Below, piece after piece: positions 1 through 7,296 of a stretch of 22,805 nucleotides of DNA. The DNA lies in the NCBI GenBank assembly GCA_020345785.1, contig CP070771.1:5953550-5976354 (forward strand), in the 5' to 3' direction. Source of the stretch: Desulfobacterales bacterium. GTDB taxonomy: Bacteria > Desulfobacterota > Desulfobacteria > Desulfobacterales > JAFDCJ01. Made by a program: the position numbers and the translations under genes. The first letter of the stretch is position 1; every line of letters begins with the position of its first letter. The notes below the pieces were generated by a model. The model was given only the letters and a program-made list of their open reading frames with translations, was not told the origin of the DNA and ran no database searches.

Positions 1-908
1 CGTTTTACAAACTCTATCATTATGTCAGAAAAAATACGAAAGCCGGCAGCCGCAAAAACATTATGGCCCACTATGATCTGGGAAACGATTTTTATGCGCT
101 GTTTCTCGATGAAACCATGACCTACTCTTGCGGAATATTTGCAAATGAGAGCAGCACCCTCAGGGAAGCATCGGCGGCCAAATACGACCGAATTTGCCGC
201 AAGCTGCAGCTTGCAGCCGGAGATCGGGTTTTGGAAATCGGCACCGGCTGGGGCGGCTTTGCCCTGCATGCAGCCCGAAATTACGGGGTGCAGGTGACCA
301 CCACCACGATTTCCGAGGAACAGCACCGATTTGGCCAGAACCGCATCAAGGATGCGGGGCTGGAAGAACGCGTCACCATTTTGAAAAAGGACTACCGTGA
401 TCTCGGCGGCACATTCGACAAACTGGTTTCCATCGAAATGATCGAGGCCGTCGGCCACCAATACCTGACAGCCTTTTTTCGAACCTGCAGCCGATTGCTG
501 AAAGACGACGGCATGATGGCGCTGCAAGCAATAACCATCGGCGATCAGATATTCAATCGCCACAAGCGATCGGTTGATTTCATCAAACGCTATATTTTTC
601 CGGGCAGCTGCATTCCCTCGATCGCCGCAATCGGCAGTGCTGTCGCCCGGGCAACTGACCTGCGCCTGGTTCACCTGGAGGACATCACCCCACATTACGC
701 CAGAACCCTTCGTGAATGGCGCCGGCGTTTTTTCGCCAACATCGACAAGGTCAGGGCTTTGGGATTCTCAGATACATTTATTCGGATGTGGGAATATTAC
801 CTTTGCTACTGCGAGGGCGGATTTTCTGAAAGGTATATTGGTGATGTTCAGATGATATTTGTCAAACCGTTGTGCCGAAGCGATTCTTCTCAGGCAGCAG
901 ATGCCTGA
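1..908 (+). CDS. cfa: Cyclopropane-fatty-acyl-phospholipid synthase, 5' end cut by window edge
   Basis: The enzyme transfers a methylene group from S-adenosylmethionine to cis double bonds of membrane phospholipid acyl chains. The reading frame is open to the left edge (codons from base 3), and the residues before the first ATG at 63 already match the family, so the true start lies outside the window. Visible motifs are HYDLGNDFYALFLD near the substrate site, the SAM-binding VLEIGTGWGGFA, the SIEMIEAVG segment where the family carries its active-site glutamate, and the C-terminal YCEGGFSERYIGDVQ block ending in VKP, as in full-length synthases. About 300 residues are seen of a usual 380-430. 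A second, more distant CFA-type methyltransferase lies at 8049-9080. The upstream neighbour cannot be seen, so operon membership is unknown. The family call is secure; exact specificity (cyclopropane or other methylation) is inferred. Confidence 0.93.
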   Translation, partial: FYKLYHYVRKNTKAGSRKNIMAHYDLGNDFYALFLDETMTYSCGIFANESSTLREASAAKYDRICRKLQLAAGDRVLEIGTGWGGFALHAARNYGVQVTTTTISEEQHRFGQNRIKDAGLEERVTILKKDYRDLGGTFDKLVSIEMIEAVGHQYLTAFFRTCSRLLKDDGMMALQAITIGDQIFNRHKRSVDFIKRYIFPGSCIPSIAAIGSAVARATDLRLVHLEDITPHYARTLREWRRRFFANIDKVRALGFSDTFIRMWEYYLCYCEGGFSERYIGDVQMIFVKPLCRSDSSQAADA

Positions 909-941
909 AAAAAAGGGCAGTGCAAGTACCTGCTCTGCCCT
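908..941 (-). terminator. Rho-independent terminator of the small minus-strand unit
   Basis: GGGCAG at 915-920 pairs with CTGCCC at 935-940, and on the minus strand the stem is followed by a run of seven U (complement of 908-914). It sits 9 bases after the stop of the 30-codon ORF at 950-1042. It also overlaps the last base of the cfa stop codon, so it may end cfa transcription weakly from the other side. Confidence 0.75.
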
Positions 942-949
942 AACTTTTG

Positions 950-1042
950 CTATAGTTTACAGACCTTGGAGCCTTCGGCCTGTTTTGTGCCTCTGTGAAG
1001 AAATACTGCGAGACACACCAAAACGATTGTCATTCCTATCAT
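950..1042 (-). CDS. Putative 30-aa small hydrophobic protein
   Basis: A 30-codon minus-strand ORF starting MIGMTIVLVCLAVFLHRG, with a hydrophobic N-terminal half (about residues 2-15) and a polar, basic C-terminal half containing one more cysteine. I do not recognise it. Support comes from the signals around it: a full Shine-Dalgarno AGGAGGT (complement of 1048-1054) five bases before ATG, a promoter-like pair at 1107-1134, and a rho-independent terminator just after the stop. Together they make a self-contained unit of roughly 190 nt in the gap between cfa and the protease gene. It could be a short membrane-associated peptide, or the transcript could act mainly as a small RNA. The hydrophobic stretch is short for a full membrane span, so location is uncertain. 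Confidence 0.5.
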   Translation of the reverse strand: MIGMTIVLVCLAVFLHRGTKQAEGSKVCKL

Positions 1043-1106
1043 AAGATACCTCCTGCTTGCTAATCCATTCGGGTTAGAGGGTCACATTCCACTTGCCCTG
1101 CTCCTA

Positions 1107-1134
1107 CGTATAGGACTCATAAAGCTGAAGTCAA
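1107..1134 (-). promoter_or_regulatory. Sigma70-like promoter for the 30-codon ORF
   Basis: On the minus strand TTGACT (complement of 1129-1134) and TATACG (complement of 1107-1112) are separated by 16 bases. Transcription would start near 1100, giving a leader of about 55 nt before the AGGAGGT site. The leader contains a small hairpin (1060-1077, 7-bp stem with one G-U pair, loop ATTC). The rest of the gap up to the protease gene shows no other clear signal. Confidence 0.5.
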
Positions 1135-1362
1135 GCCACGCGACCTGGCCCGCCGATATTCTGACTGGCGTGTCGCCTCGCTCAAGTTACCGGCTTATCT
1201 GCCAAATTCAATAGGATGTACTTATATAACAGCTTTTACCTATCATAGAGCCATCATACCTCTACCATTTTAATGCCGTCGACATGCATTACCTTTTAGG
1301 GGCCTTTGAACGACTGACATGGACAGTTTCCGTCGACGAAATCTCAATTGGAGGTGAAAATT

Positions 1363-2439
1363 ATGAAATGGTCAATCAGGATCGGTCGATTTGCCGGAAT
1401 CGATGTTTATATGCATGTTACATTTTTGCTGCTCATTAGCTGGGTGGCGCTGCTGCACTGGCAGCAAGGGCAAAGCATTACCGCTGCCATGGCAGGAGTT
1501 ATATTTATTCTGGCCGTTTTCTTGTGCGTGGTTCTGCATGAGTTCGGCCATGCGCTGACTGCCAGGCGCTACGGCATCCAAACACGCGACATAACATTGC
1601 TGCCGATCGGCGGGGTGGCGCGACTGGAAAGAATGCCTACCAATCCTTTGCAGGAATTGTGGGTTGCCCTGGCCGGACCGGCCGTAAACGTTGTGATTGC
1701 GGCTATTCTGTTTATCTGGCTGAAGTTAAGCGCTTCATTTGAACCAGTACAAACGCTGACATTCACAACGGGGCCTTTTCTGGAGCGCATCATGGCGGTG
1801 AATCTTTTTTTGGTCGCGTTTAACCTGATACCGGCCTTTCCGATGGATGGCGGACGGGTGCTGCGCGCACTCCTGGCCACGCGTAAAAATTACGGTCGGG
1901 CTACCCAAATTGCGGCCTCCATCGGGCAGGCCATTGCCGTTTTCTTTGGCGTCGTCGGGCTGTTTTACAACCCGCTGCTGCTGTTTATTGCCTTCTTTGT
2001 CTGGATCGGAGCAGCGCAGGAGGCGAGTTTGGCCCAGATTCAATCTGCCATTGGCGGCATCCCGGTTCAGCAGGCCATGCTGACTGATTTTAGAATCCTG
2101 CACAAAGACGACAGCCTTGATCGAGCAATTGAGCTGACATTGGCCGGTTCTCAAAAGGATTTTCCGGTGGTGGACGACGGCCGTGTCGAAGGCATCCTGA
2201 CCCAGACCGATTTGTTGAAAGCGCTGTCGTCGCAGGATCGTCATCAAACTGTCACCACGGCGATGCAGCGCGATTTCGTTACGGTGGATTCCCTGGAAAT
2301 GCTGGAAACCGCTTTCGCCAAGCTCAAAGACTGCAATTGCCATACCCTTCCGGTGACACTCAACGCCGAACTAGTGGGTTTATTGACAATGGATAATCTT
2401 GGTGAATATATGCGGATTCAGGCTGCCATGAAAAACTGA
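1363..2439 (+). CDS. Site-2 protease (M50 family) with C-terminal CBS pair
   Basis: A 358-aa integral membrane zinc metalloprotease of the SpoIVFB/Rip1-like subgroup, which cuts substrates within or near the membrane. The zinc site HEFGH is at residues 59-63 inside a hydrophobic segment, and the third ligand motif NLIPAFPMDGG is at about 154-164. Several membrane segments cover residues 17-215. Residues about 230-355 form two CBS repeats, which usually bind adenine nucleotides and would tune protease activity to energy state. I place the start at ATG 1363 because GGAGGT at 1350-1355 precedes it at normal spacing; an upstream TTG at 1348 overlaps that ribosome site. The substrate is unknown: no anti-sigma factor lies beside it. 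The PAS gene follows 128 bases downstream and might be cotranscribed. Confidence 0.92.
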   Translation: MKWSIRIGRFAGIDVYMHVTFLLLISWVALLHWQQGQSITAAMAGVIFILAVFLCVVLHEFGHALTARRYGIQTRDITLLPIGGVARLERMPTNPLQELWVALAGPAVNVVIAAILFIWLKLSASFEPVQTLTFTTGPFLERIMAVNLFLVAFNLIPAFPMDGGRVLRALLATRKNYGRATQIAASIGQAIAVFFGVVGLFYNPLLLFIAFFVWIGAAQEASLAQIQSAIGGIPVQQAMLTDFRILHKDDSLDRAIELTLAGSQKDFPVVDDGRVEGILTQTDLLKALSSQDRHQTVTTAMQRDFVTVDSLEMLETAFAKLKDCNCHTLPVTLNAELVGLLTMDNLGEYMRIQAAMKN

Positions 2440-2567
2440 TGGCTGTGAGGATACGGGGTGCAACTGAGGGCGGACGTTTTTAGAGAAGTTGAAAAGAAAG
2501 GCATTCCATGATAGGCTGGCTGGCAGAATTTCAGATGAGAAAAACTGCAGGGCGAAAGGAGGATCTG

Positions 2568-2981
2568 ATGGAAACCCAAAAAGATCTTTTCGATATTTTT
2601 ATGCATGACGAACACTACCAGGACATCATGAAACGGCTGCTGGAGGCGTCGATGGAGGAGTCATTCAATTCGATCGTCATTACCGAGGCCGGCCCTGGTT
2701 ACCCGATCATCTATGTCAATTCGGCGTTTTGTGAACTGACGGGCTACGGACCCCATGAGGTTATGGGCAAATCGCCGTCGATTCTGCAGGGTCCCGACAC
2801 GGACCAGGAAGTACTGAGCCGGTTGAACCGGGATCTGGCCGAAGGAAGGCTGTTTTACGGCAAAGCGATTAATTATCGCAAGGATGGTTCGCAATTCATG
2901 ATGGAATGGAAGATCGCCCCGATTCGCAATGCCAATGACGAGATCACCCACTATCTTGCCATCCAGCGTGTGGCCGTTTGA
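2568..2981 (+). CDS. Stand-alone LOV-like PAS domain protein lacking the photoactive cysteine
   Basis: A 137-aa protein that is almost entirely one PAS fold (residues about 30-137) after a short helical N-terminus; there is no kinase, cyclase or DNA-binding output domain. The fold is closest to the LOV branch: YVNSAFCELTGY at 49-60 and INYRKDG at 101-107 are typical flavin-pocket surroundings. The signature region reads GKSPSILQG (67-75) where light sensors have GxNCRFLQ, so proline 70 replaces the adduct-forming cysteine and serine replaces the Asn before it. If flavin binds, the protein could act as a redox rather than blue-light sensor; this is inference. The start is set by AAAGGAGG at 2555-2562 ahead of ATG 2568; the upstream ATG 2508 lacks such a site. 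Confidence 0.85.
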   Translation: METQKDLFDIFMHDEHYQDIMKRLLEASMEESFNSIVITEAGPGYPIIYVNSAFCELTGYGPHEVMGKSPSILQGPDTDQEVLSRLNRDLAEGRLFYGKAINYRKDGSQFMMEWKIAPIRNANDEITHYLAIQRVAV

Positions 2982-3086
2982 TTGAATATTTTCTATTGAA
3001 TATTTGAGGAATTCTTTCTCTTTTAAAAAAACGGAGCGGAGCGACATTCATAAATGTTCAATCTGCAATCTTCAATATTCAATTCT
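2981..3086. repeat. Heptamer inverted-repeat element A
   Basis: The gap between the PAS gene and the sulfite-oxidase-like gene consists mainly of 7-nt units in phase: ATTGAAT-type units at 2981-3008 and their inverted form (CAATATT, CAATCTT type) at 3045-3086. A 10-nt identical block ATTGAATATT occurs in both arms in opposite orientation. The first unit includes the last base of the PAS stop codon. The arms could pair in DNA or mRNA, with a 36-nt A/T-rich and purine-rich spacer as loop. Confidence 0.8.
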
Positions 3087-3106
3087 ATCGGTGCGGAGAC
3101 ATCAAG

Positions 3107-4153
3107 ATGGACAAAAAAATGCGCGTAATGACTGAAAGACCCTTAAACGCCGAGACGCCGCACGTTTCCTTGCGCTCCTGGATCACGGACAACGATGTCT
3201 TTTTCAAACGCAATCAGGGCCAGATTCCCGAAACGCCCGTCAGTCTGGCGGATTGGCGTCTGCGGGTCGAAGGGTTGGTGAAAAAAAACATTCAACTGAC
3301 ATTTGAGGATCTGCGACGGCTGCCCAAGGTGGAGGCGGCCAATACCCTGGAATGCTCAGGAAACGGCCGATCACTGCTGGCGCAGAAGGCCTCCGGCAAC
3401 CCCTGGACCATCGGCGGTGTCGGCAATGCAGTCTGGGGCGGGATTCGGCTTAGGGAGGTGCTTGAAAAAGCCGGGCTGCAGGACAATGCCGCCCATGTCG
3501 CCTTTGAAGGCATGGATAAACCGTTGGGGTCCGCCGGCATCAAATTTGTCCGCAGCATCCCTCTTGAAAAGGCCGTGACATCGACGCTGCTGGTGTATGA
3601 AATGAACGGGCAGCCGCTGCCGCTTGAGCACGGCTACCCCTTGCGAGCGATGGCCCTGGGCTGGACCGGGGCAAACTGCGTCAAGTGGCTGTATAAGATC
3701 GTGGTGCTTGAACAACCATTTGAAGGCTTTTTTATGGATAACGTCTACCGGGTATTTCAAAAAGGCGAGGACCCCAAATCCGGCGACGTGGTCCAGGACA
3801 TCCAGGTCAAGTCATTTGTTGTCGAACCCGAAAAGGACCAAGTGCTTTCCGCCGGCATCGTGCCGATCCGAGGCGCCGCCTATGCCGGAGACGCCGGGAT
3901 TGAAAAAGTGGAGGTGTCGCTTGATCTCGGAGCAACCTGGCACCCGGCCGAATTCACCGGGCCCGATCAGCCTTACGCCTGGCGTCACTGGGAATACTTA
4001 TGGGAAGTGAACGACGCAGGCGAGTATACGATTATGGCGCGTGCCACCGACGGCGAAGGCCGCCGTCAGCCCGACACCGCCCACTGGAATGCCTTGGGCT
4101 ACGGTAACAATGGCGTGCGGGAGCACGCCGTTAGCGTCCACATCAATGCCTAA
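3107..4153 (+). CDS. Sulfite-oxidase-family molybdopterin oxidoreductase
   Basis: A 348-aa molybdenum-cofactor enzyme of the sulfite oxidase/SoxC fold. Residues about 20-205 form the cofactor domain: FFKRNQG (31-38) carries the conserved Arg, NTLECSGNGR (79-88) carries the molybdenum-ligating Cys83, and HGYPLRAMALGWTGANCVKWL (about 175-195) matches the conserved GxPxR...VKWL stretch. Residues about 225-348 form the Ig-like dimerisation domain. There is no haem domain and no Tat or Sec signal peptide, so it looks cytoplasmic with an unknown partner; most bacterial relatives are exported. The start at 3107 has a weak GGAG site at 3095-3098. The gene follows heptamer element A and the PAS gene. 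The substrate could be sulfite or another oxyanion or S-oxide; family assignment is firm, substrate is not. Confidence 0.88.
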   Translation: MDKKMRVMTERPLNAETPHVSLRSWITDNDVFFKRNQGQIPETPVSLADWRLRVEGLVKKNIQLTFEDLRRLPKVEAANTLECSGNGRSLLAQKASGNPWTIGGVGNAVWGGIRLREVLEKAGLQDNAAHVAFEGMDKPLGSAGIKFVRSIPLEKAVTSTLLVYEMNGQPLPLEHGYPLRAMALGWTGANCVKWLYKIVVLEQPFEGFFMDNVYRVFQKGEDPKSGDVVQDIQVKSFVVEPEKDQVLSAGIVPIRGAAYAGDAGIEKVEVSLDLGATWHPAEFTGPDQPYAWRHWEYLWEVNDAGEYTIMARATDGEGRRQPDTAHWNALGYGNNGVREHAVSVHINA

Positions 4154-4169
4154 CTCCATTTCTAGGCCG

Positions 4170-4185
4170 CCCCGACCTATCGGGG
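4170..4185 (+). terminator. GC hairpin after the molybdopterin oxidoreductase gene
   Basis: CCCCGA and TCGGGG form a perfect 6-bp stem with a four-base loop, 17 bases after the stop codon at 4153. Only a short T-poor tail follows, so it may stop transcription inefficiently or only protect the mRNA end. Confidence 0.5.
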
Positions 4186-4323
4186 TTGGATTTGAAAAGG
4201 GTTTTTGATGACAGCGGGAGCATGTTATCGGTTCAAACTTAGACGATGCCGGTGGCTTGTGAATGGAGATTATTTCTCAGGTCGAATACACAAGAACATT
4301 TACCCGATAGAGACAGGAAACCG

Positions 4324-5376
4324 ATGAACGAATTGGTCATTAAACGCCCGGATGACTGGCATCTTCATCTGAGGGACGGGGAGATGATGCGGGCCGTGCT
4401 GCCGTTTACTGCGGAATTGTACGGTCGCGCGATCGTTATGCCCAATCTCAAGCCGCCGGTGAAAACCGTTAAAGATGCCGAGGCCTACCGGCAAAGAATA
4501 TTGGATTGCTTACCGGCCGGCCACGGTTTTCAACCGTTGATGACGCTGTACCTGACAGATGACACGCCGAAGACAGAAATACAGGCGGCGCATGACGCCG
4601 GCCTTTTGGCTGCAGTTAAGCTGTATCCCGTTGGGGCAACGACCCACTCGGAACACGGGGTCACCGACATTAAGAAGGTATATCGCGTGCTGGAGGTCAT
4701 GCAGAAACTCAACATACCGCTGTTGATCCATGGCGAGACCAGTGCTCCCGAGGTTGACATTTTTGATCGTGAATCCGTGTTCATCGACCGCGAACTGGAT
4801 CCGTTGCGCAAAAACTTTCCGGGACTGAAAATCGTGCTGGAGCACGTCACCAGCAAAATCGGCGTTGACTATGTCCGTTCGGCCCAAAGGGGTCTGGGTG
4901 CCACCGTTACCCCTCATCACCTGCTGATCAACCGCAACAGCATGTTGGCCGGCGGATTGAATCCGCACATGTTCTGCCTGCCGGTGGCCAAGCGGGAATC
5001 GGATCGGCTGGCGCTGCGTCAAGCGACGGTTTCGGGTGATCCGCGCTTCTTTTTCGGCTCCGATTCCGCGCCTCACCGCCTGGTGGATAAAGAAAAGGCC
5101 GGCGGCGCAGCCGGTATCTTCAACATGCCGACGGCCCTTGCCCATATCGTTCAGGTATTCGAAGCGGAAGGCGCCTTTGCGAATCTGGAGGCGTTTGTAT
5201 CGCTGAATGGGGCGCGCTTTTATGGATTCCCACCGAATTCGGACACCATTACCTTGAAAAAAGCGGAATCTTCGATTCCGGTTGCTGAATATATTCCTGT
5301 TGGTGAAGATAAGGTGAATGTGTTTCAAACCCGTGAGCCGATATTCTGGCGTGTGGCTCAAGGTCTGCGATGTTAA
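4324..5376 (+). CDS. pyrC: Dihydroorotase (PyrC, type II)
   Basis: Catalyses the reversible cyclisation of N-carbamoyl-aspartate to dihydroorotate, the third step of de novo pyrimidine synthesis, in the cytoplasm. The 350-aa product matches the compact E. coli-type enzyme in length. Metal ligands are visible: HLHLR at 13-17, the lysine that is carboxylated (AVKLYP, Lys99), HGE at 136-138, EHVTS around His174, and the catalytic Asp in GSDSAPH at 245-251. I choose ATG 4324, preceded by AGGA at 4315-4318, because MNELVIKRPDDWHLHLR is the usual N-terminus; the frame is open further upstream without family similarity. pyrE follows after 31 bases, so both are probably translated from one mRNA. Confidence 0.95.
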   Translation: MNELVIKRPDDWHLHLRDGEMMRAVLPFTAELYGRAIVMPNLKPPVKTVKDAEAYRQRILDCLPAGHGFQPLMTLYLTDDTPKTEIQAAHDAGLLAAVKLYPVGATTHSEHGVTDIKKVYRVLEVMQKLNIPLLIHGETSAPEVDIFDRESVFIDRELDPLRKNFPGLKIVLEHVTSKIGVDYVRSAQRGLGATVTPHHLLINRNSMLAGGLNPHMFCLPVAKRESDRLALRQATVSGDPRFFFGSDSAPHRLVDKEKAGGAAGIFNMPTALAHIVQVFEAEGAFANLEAFVSLNGARFYGFPPNSDTITLKKAESSIPVAEYIPVGEDKVNVFQTREPIFWRVAQGLRC

Positions 5377-5407
5377 AATCGACTAAACTTTGAAAGGAAC
5401 ATGGCCA

Positions 5408-6085
5408 ATGCCTAACGACCAATACGAAGAAATAAGAAATCTCATCTGGCAGGAAGAGAAAAAGTATCTTATGAAAAAAGTTGCTTTTGATCTGATTCTT
5501 AATGACGCGCTCAAAATCGGCGATTATATCCTTTTTTCCGGAAAAAAAAGTCCTTATTACGTGGACCTTCGGCAGGCGATTTCAGATCCCATAACAATGG
5601 ATTTGATCGGCAATTCCCTGGCGCGCATCATCGAAAACGAGATCGGCAGAGACCAGTTCGATAAAATTCTGGGGGTACCTACGGCCGGTGTTCCTTTCAC
5701 AACCATCGTGTGCCAGAAGCTGGCCGTTCCCATGCTTTATTACCGCAAAGAAAGGAAGGAACACGGCGTTCGCAAAAAGATCGAAGGCAGGATGGAAGTA
5801 AATGACCGTATCCTCATGATAGATGATCTTATCACGACCGGCAAGAGTGTGATTCAAGCGGCGGAAGCCGTCCGAGAGCAGGGCGGGCGGGTCACCGAAC
5901 TGGTCGTGCTTTTGGACAGAGAGCAGGGCGGACGCGAATTTATTCTCTCCAACAACATCCGCCCCCACGTTCTTTTCAATGTTTCCGATGCATTTAAGTG
6001 GCTCAACGACGTCAAAATGCTAAGCGACGCTGATTACAAAGTGATTGTGGATTATATCAACGAAGAGAAAAAATCGACGGATTAA
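5408..6085 (+). CDS. pyrE: Orotate phosphoribosyltransferase
   Basis: Converts orotate and PRPP to orotidine monophosphate, the fifth step of pyrimidine synthesis. The 225-aa product carries the PRPP-binding signature ILMIDDLITTGKS in its second half, the orotate-side SGKKSPYYVDLR segment near the N-terminus, and the lysine/arginine-rich flexible loop YRKERKEHG. The start is ATG 5408, nine bases after AAAGGA; an ATG at 5401 is out of frame. The N-terminus has about 20 residues before the MKKVAFDLI that opens many homologues, so an internal start there is possible. It closes a pyrC-pyrE pair and converges with the minus-strand gene ending at 6123, with only 37 bases between and no clear terminator. 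Confidence 0.95.
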   Translation: MPNDQYEEIRNLIWQEEKKYLMKKVAFDLILNDALKIGDYILFSGKKSPYYVDLRQAISDPITMDLIGNSLARIIENEIGRDQFDKILGVPTAGVPFTTIVCQKLAVPMLYYRKERKEHGVRKKIEGRMEVNDRILMIDDLITTGKSVIQAAEAVREQGGRVTELVVLLDREQGGREFILSNNIRPHVLFNVSDAFKWLNDVKMLSDADYKVIVDYINEEKKSTD

Positions 6086-6122
6086 ATAACAGAACATAAA
6101 AATTCGGTCCTTGAGCCAGGGG

Positions 6123-6458
6123 CTAGGCAAAGTTGCAGATCATGCTGTCCGGGGCAACATATGCCCTGTAAGGCAGATTCACCTGTTCAGCAACATAATG
6201 CGGTACCACGATGCCGGAATCAAACTGGGCATAGTTGACAAACGTTCTGCCGTCAATGCGAACCTTCATGCCCCGCACAGGGTGCTTCAGGGGCACGATC
6301 GCGTATACGTTCTTGAAACGCTCTTTAAATTCTGAAAAACCCAACTCAGCGGCCTTTTGGGCGATATTTATTTCAAGGTAATGTCGTGAATCCCCCTGGA
6401 CGACCTCCTTAAACTCTTCGCCGATCTTGGCTAACACCGTGCTTAAATTATGCTTCAT
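6123..6458 (-). CDS. Conserved-looking hypothetical protein, 111 aa
   Basis: I do not recognise a named family. The 111-aa soluble product starts MKHNLSTVLAKIGEEFKEVV, has no membrane span or cysteine cluster (one Cys near the end), and has an ordered look: an N-terminal helix pair (residues about 1-50), then a beta-rich half with VYAIVPLKHPVRGMKVRIDG and a hydrophobic C-terminus ending ICNFA. I place the start at 6458, after the purine-rich AAGGAAGAGGAAAA; an upstream in-frame start would run back through the CydX-like gene. It is the last gene of the minus-strand cyd region, 47 bases after the small-subunit gene, so it may be cotranscribed. A role linked to the oxidase is only contextual. 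Confidence 0.7.
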   Translation of the reverse strand: MKHNLSTVLAKIGEEFKEVVQGDSRHYLEINIAQKAAELGFSEFKERFKNVYAIVPLKHPVRGMKVRIDGRTFVNYAQFDSGIVVPHYVAEQVNLPYRAYVAPDSMICNFA

Positions 6459-6505
6459 TTTTCCTCTTCCTTCGATATTTATGCGTTCCGATGAAGGGCA
6501 CGCTC

Positions 6506-6625
6506 TCAGGATAATCTCATCACCCATCGAATGACCTGGGCCAGCACCAGGACGGCTGTCAGGTCGGCGCACCAAAGCCCGACAAACCAGGCCCACTGTG
6601 CCTGTTTTTTAGTAAGTCGCTTCAT
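6506..6625 (-). CDS. CydX/DUF2474-like small subunit of bd-type oxidase, 39 aa
   Basis: A 39-aa single-span protein, MKRLTKKQAQWAWFVGLW followed by a hydrophobic helix to about residue 36. Its start codon overlaps the 3' end of cydB (cydB stop at 6609-6611, this ATG at 6623-6625), the usual position of the small subunit that stabilises the bd oxidase. The WFVGLW stretch near the N-terminus resembles DUF2474 proteins of cyanide-insensitive oxidase operons. The ribosome site is AGAGGAAAGG just upstream, inside cydB. The reading frame is intact although the two large subunits beside it are broken, which would leave it without a partner unless another cydAB copy exists. Confidence 0.72.
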   Translation of the reverse strand: MKRLTKKQAQWAWFVGLWCADLTAVLVLAQVIRWVMRLS

Positions 6626-7296
6626 GGGACGCCTTTCCTCTGAATACGTAATAACAGTAGCCGACGTAGGCGAGTATAACCGGCAGCATGATTGCAGTGC
6701 CGACCCGCAACAAAGACTGTGATTCCGGTGCGGCCGCCGCCTGCCGGAATGTGATTTCGAAGGGCACCAGCCACGGCCACATGCTGATTCCCAGACCGAG
6801 ATAGTTCATCAAAAAAAGTGCCAGGCTCAGGAAAAACGGCCGGTATTCGCGCAGGGTGCGAAGATCGCGCCACAGCAACACCACAATGCCGATGGAAAGA
6901 AGCGGCATGGGTGACAGCATGACGAGTTCGGCCAGCTAAACCATAACTGCTCGAGATCGGCGTTCATAAAGGGCATGCTCAGGCTGACAAGACCCATAAA
7001 AATGGCAACAAGGACCAGAACGTACGCTGCGCATTTGCGCGCCCAGTCCTGGGTGTCGTCCTCGGTCTTCATGATCAACCAGGTTGAACCCAGCAAGGCA
7101 TAGCCGCACACCAGGGCCAGGCCCGTCATGACACTGAGCGCGGTCAGCCAGTCAAACGCGCCGCCGGCAAAGCTGCGGCCCTGCACTGCGATACCCTGAA
7201 CCAATCCGCCCAGAACCACGCCCTGACTGAATGTTGCAACCAGAGAGCCGAAGTGAAACGCATGGTCCCACAACGTTTTCGATTGACCGGCGGCCG
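6609..7296 (-). pseudogene. cydB: cydB remnant: N-terminus deleted, one frameshift
   Basis: Encodes most of the C-terminal two thirds of cytochrome bd oxidase subunit II. Similarity begins at about SKTLWDHAFHFGS (near 7285 and downstream) and runs through LVQGIAVQGRSFAGGAFDW and LLGSTWLIMKTEDD to MPFMNADLEQLWFSWPN. At about 6926 the frame shifts; adding one C (minus strand) restores the run WPN-LVMLSPMPLL, and the second frame continues to YCYYVFRGKASHEATY and stop at 6609. The first 100 or so residues of CydB, with their start codon, are missing: the frame runs directly into cydA sequence. The single-base loss could be a sequencing error; the missing N-terminus cannot be explained that way. 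Not functional as read. Confidence 0.85.

Noticed and set aside
1130..1220. Possible tRNA-like fold between the small unit and the protease gene
   Set aside because: Imperfect GC-rich pairing only; no acceptor stem, T-loop GTTCRA or anticodon arm can be laid out.
1735..2343. 202-codon frame antisense to the site-2 protease gene
   Set aside because: Shadow of the real gene with composition unlike a protein and no ribosome site.
4510..5361. 283-codon frame antisense to pyrC
   Set aside because: It mirrors a strongly supported gene and shows no family motif or start signal; long antisense frames are common opposite GC-rich third codon positions.
6123..6596. Longer start for the 111-aa protein
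   Set aside because: The extension would translate the CydX-like gene region in another frame and has no ribosome site, whereas ATG 6458 has one.
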